From contig JAEORG010000243.1 of assembly GCA_016841005.1 (NCBI GenBank), positions 1 through 6,091 of the forward strand: a stretch of 6,091 nt of DNA. The letters run 5' to 3'. The translations under genes and the position numbers were made by a program. This document shows, piece by piece, positions 5,146-6,091 of this stretch. How positions within the stretch are numbered: the stretch's first letter is position 1; each line of letters begins with the position of its first letter. This stretch comes from Candidatus Thorarchaeota archaeon (GTDB lineage Archaea > Asgardarchaeota > Thorarchaeia > Thorarchaeales > Thorarchaeaceae). Under the pieces are notes generated by a model, which did no database searches, was not told where the DNA came from, and saw nothing but the letters and a program-made list of their open reading frames with translations.

Positions 5146-5343
5146 ATGTCAAATGACCTTCCTCCAATCGCGGAAAAAATACTTGCTGTCTTGAAGAAAA
5201 AAGATGGCTTATCATTCACTGAAATCGCTGGAAAAACAGGTCATGCCCTCGGTGTTGTTTCCAAATACATAGGCATTCTTCAGGCAAAGGACTATGTACG
5301 CATCGAAGTGAAGAAGCCTTTCAAACTAGTTTATCTAAAATAG
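5146..5343 (+). CDS. Small stand-alone winged-helix DNA-binding protein
   Basis: This 65-residue protein is almost entirely one winged helix-turn-helix domain: IAEKILAVLKKKDGL (helix 1), FTEIAGKTG (helix 2), GVVSKYIGILQAKDYV (recognition helix), and a wing ending KPFKLVYLK. I chose the ATG at 5146 over the in-frame GTG at 5131 for two reasons. The extra five residues (MFYFC) are hydrophobic and do not fit the domain, and the TATA box predicts a start of transcription close to 5123, very near the GTG. The closing motif PFKLVY matches PFKMIY in the winged helix of the divergent membrane protein, so the two are probably related by duplication. It is likely a transcription regulator acting in the shared promoter region. 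No metal-binding or ligand domain is present. Confidence 0.85.
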   Translation: MSNDLPPIAEKILAVLKKKDGLSFTEIAGKTGHALGVVSKYIGILQAKDYVRIEVKKPFKLVYLK

Positions 5344-5676
5344 ATTGGGTTTCCTACGAGAATAAGGCACCATTTTAAGGCATGACTTGTATGGAAGAAG
5401 CGATGTAATGGGTGTAAGGCGAAGCCATTATATCACTCTTAGCAAGGATGAAATCTGTAACAAAAGAGAAAAGGTAGGAAGCATCATAGCAAAAAGCATG
5501 ATGCTATGAGTCATGGAGTTCCAGCGCTTTCCTTATTCCCGGCACAACCTCTCTCTTTGCTAGTCGAGCAAGATTCTGAAAAACGCTCAACAATCTCCCC
5601 AATATCTATCGTTACAATTTTCCTAAATATTTGCCGTTTTCTTTTTTGTCAAAGTGAAGGAGTAAGAAATGAATTT
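5344..5676. other. Gene-poor gap with hairpins and a T tract
   Basis: I see no convincing gene here. Three structures stand out. TGTAATGG (5404-5411) pairs with CCATTATA (5425-5432) with one G-T wobble. AGCATCAT (5480-5487) pairs perfectly with ATGATGCT (5498-5505) across the loop AGCAAAAAGC, with an alternative pairing of CATAGC (5485-5490) to GCTATG (5503-5508). A T-rich tract (5636-5648, runs of four and six T) could end plus-strand transcription from the small winged-helix gene, which has no nearer terminator. A 70-codon plus-strand frame at 5506-5718 has no promoter or ribosome binding site, and its last bases lie in the terminator of the ETF gene. Confidence 0.5.
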
Positions 5677-5716
5677 AAAATGAAAAAGAAGAAGATAGAG
5701 GGGAATCCTCTATCTT
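5677..5716 (-). terminator. Terminator hairpin of the ETF alpha gene, containing its stop codon
   Basis: AAGATAGAGG (5692-5701) pairs perfectly with CCTCTATCTT (5707-5716) around GGAAT. On the minus strand the stem is followed by CTTCTTTTTCATTTT (5691-5677), a T-rich tail. The TAG stop codon (5712-5710) of the ETF gene lies within the upstream arm, so the last translated bases also form the terminator. Confidence 0.8.
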
Positions 5717-6091
5717 GAGTCCAAGACTCTCTTTACCTCTGCAATCACTTCAGGGAGGACTGTGAAGATATCACCTACAATTCCGAAGTCTGCAACGGAG
5801 AATATAGGTGCATCTGGGTCTTTATTGATAGCTACTATCAAGTCGCTCGACGACATTCCAGCAAGGTGCTGAATCTGCCCAGATATTCCAAGCGCAATGT
5901 AGAGCTTTGGACACACAGTTCTACCAGATTGGCCAACCTGCTGAGACGGAGGGAGCCAACCTAAATCGACGATTGGACGTGAACCCCCGATAGCGGCATC
6001 AAGTAGTTTCGCTAGTTGCTTGGGTAGTTCAAGATTAGAAGGATCTTTGATACCTCTACCGCTGCAGACAATAATGTCAGCCTCCTCGACC
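5710..6091 (-). CDS. etfA: Electron transfer flavoprotein alpha subunit, C-terminal part (N-terminus outside window)
   Basis: This is the FAD-binding C-terminal domain of the ETF alpha subunit, which with the beta subunit carries electrons between flavoprotein dehydrogenases and a quinone or ferredoxin partner in the cytosol. The frame runs from the window edge (first full codon 6090-6088) for 126 codons to TAG. Family landmarks in order are [27 protein letters not shown] (FAD-binding SR and QVGQSG), [27 protein letters not shown] and [13 protein letters not shown]. The domain ends [14 protein letters not shown], as expected for the family. No break or missing motif is seen. An etfB partner would normally lie nearby outside the window. 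Remnants of a paralog are at 1608-1657 and 3827-3945. The gene ends in its own terminator hairpin. Confidence 0.96.
   Translation of the reverse strand, partial: VEEADIIVCSGRGIKDPSNLELPKQLAKLLDAAIGGSRPIVDLGWLPPSQQVGQSGRTVCPKLYIALGISGQIQHLAGMSSSDLIVAINKDPDAPIFSVADFGIVGDIFTVLPEVIAEVKRVLDSR

Noticed and set aside
5506..5718. 70-codon plus-strand frame in the gap before ETF alpha
   Set aside because: It has no promoter or ribosome binding site, runs through T-rich and A-rich tracts, and ends in the ETF terminator.
1..6091. CRISPR array, tRNA, rRNA or riboswitch
   Set aside because: No regular repeat-spacer pattern, cloverleaf or recognisable RNA motif was seen when reading both strands.

Overview
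The window looks archaeal. Both strands carry TATA/BRE-like promoter elements about 25 bases ahead of probable transcript starts, the leaders are short, T-rich termination tracts follow several genes, and small winged-helix regulators are present. The mix of a secreted-type subtilase, a membrane-anchored winged-helix protein and an electron transfer flavoprotein (ETF) gene would fit a mesophilic Asgard-type archaeon such as the Thorarchaeia. That placement is an inference, not something the sequence proves.

Left (1-1584): the 3' part of a subtilisin-like (S8) serine protease with a complete Asp/His/Ser triad and a C-terminal beta-sandwich domain. It ends at a strong hairpin plus T-rich terminator.

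Centre (1608-3945): the most interesting part. Two minus-strand scraps, 1608-1657 and 3827-3945, match adjoining stretches of the ETF alpha-subunit C-terminus, whose intact copy starts at the right edge. They break at the same proline codon and lie in the right order and orientation. Read together they are one dead ETF-alpha paralog cut by a 2.2-kb insert. The insert carries a two-gene minus-strand operon with its own promoter, a palindromic operator candidate and a T-tract terminator. The genes are a 73-residue thioredoxin-fold protein with no active-site cysteines (TPES in place of CPxC) and a 518-residue protein. The latter joins an adenylate-kinase-like P-loop domain with a degenerate Walker A motif to a nucleoside 2-deoxyribosyltransferase-like domain. 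No transposase or integrase is visible. I regard this pair as the candidate undescribed system, possibly nucleotide-handling or defence-related; its function is unproven.

Right-centre (3946-5343): a short stretch with a doubtful 47-codon ORF and an inverted repeat. It is followed by a divergent pair: a six-helix membrane protein with a C-terminal winged-helix domain (minus) and a 65-residue stand-alone winged-helix protein (plus). The two winged helices end in nearly the same PFK(M/L)(I/V)Y motif. The shared promoter region holds repeated ATTGTG/CACAAT half-sites, suggesting linked regulation.

Right (5344-6091): a 350-base gap with hairpins but no convincing gene, then the C-terminal half of an intact ETF alpha subunit gene (minus). 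Its stop codon sits inside its own terminator hairpin, and the rest of the gene lies beyond the window.
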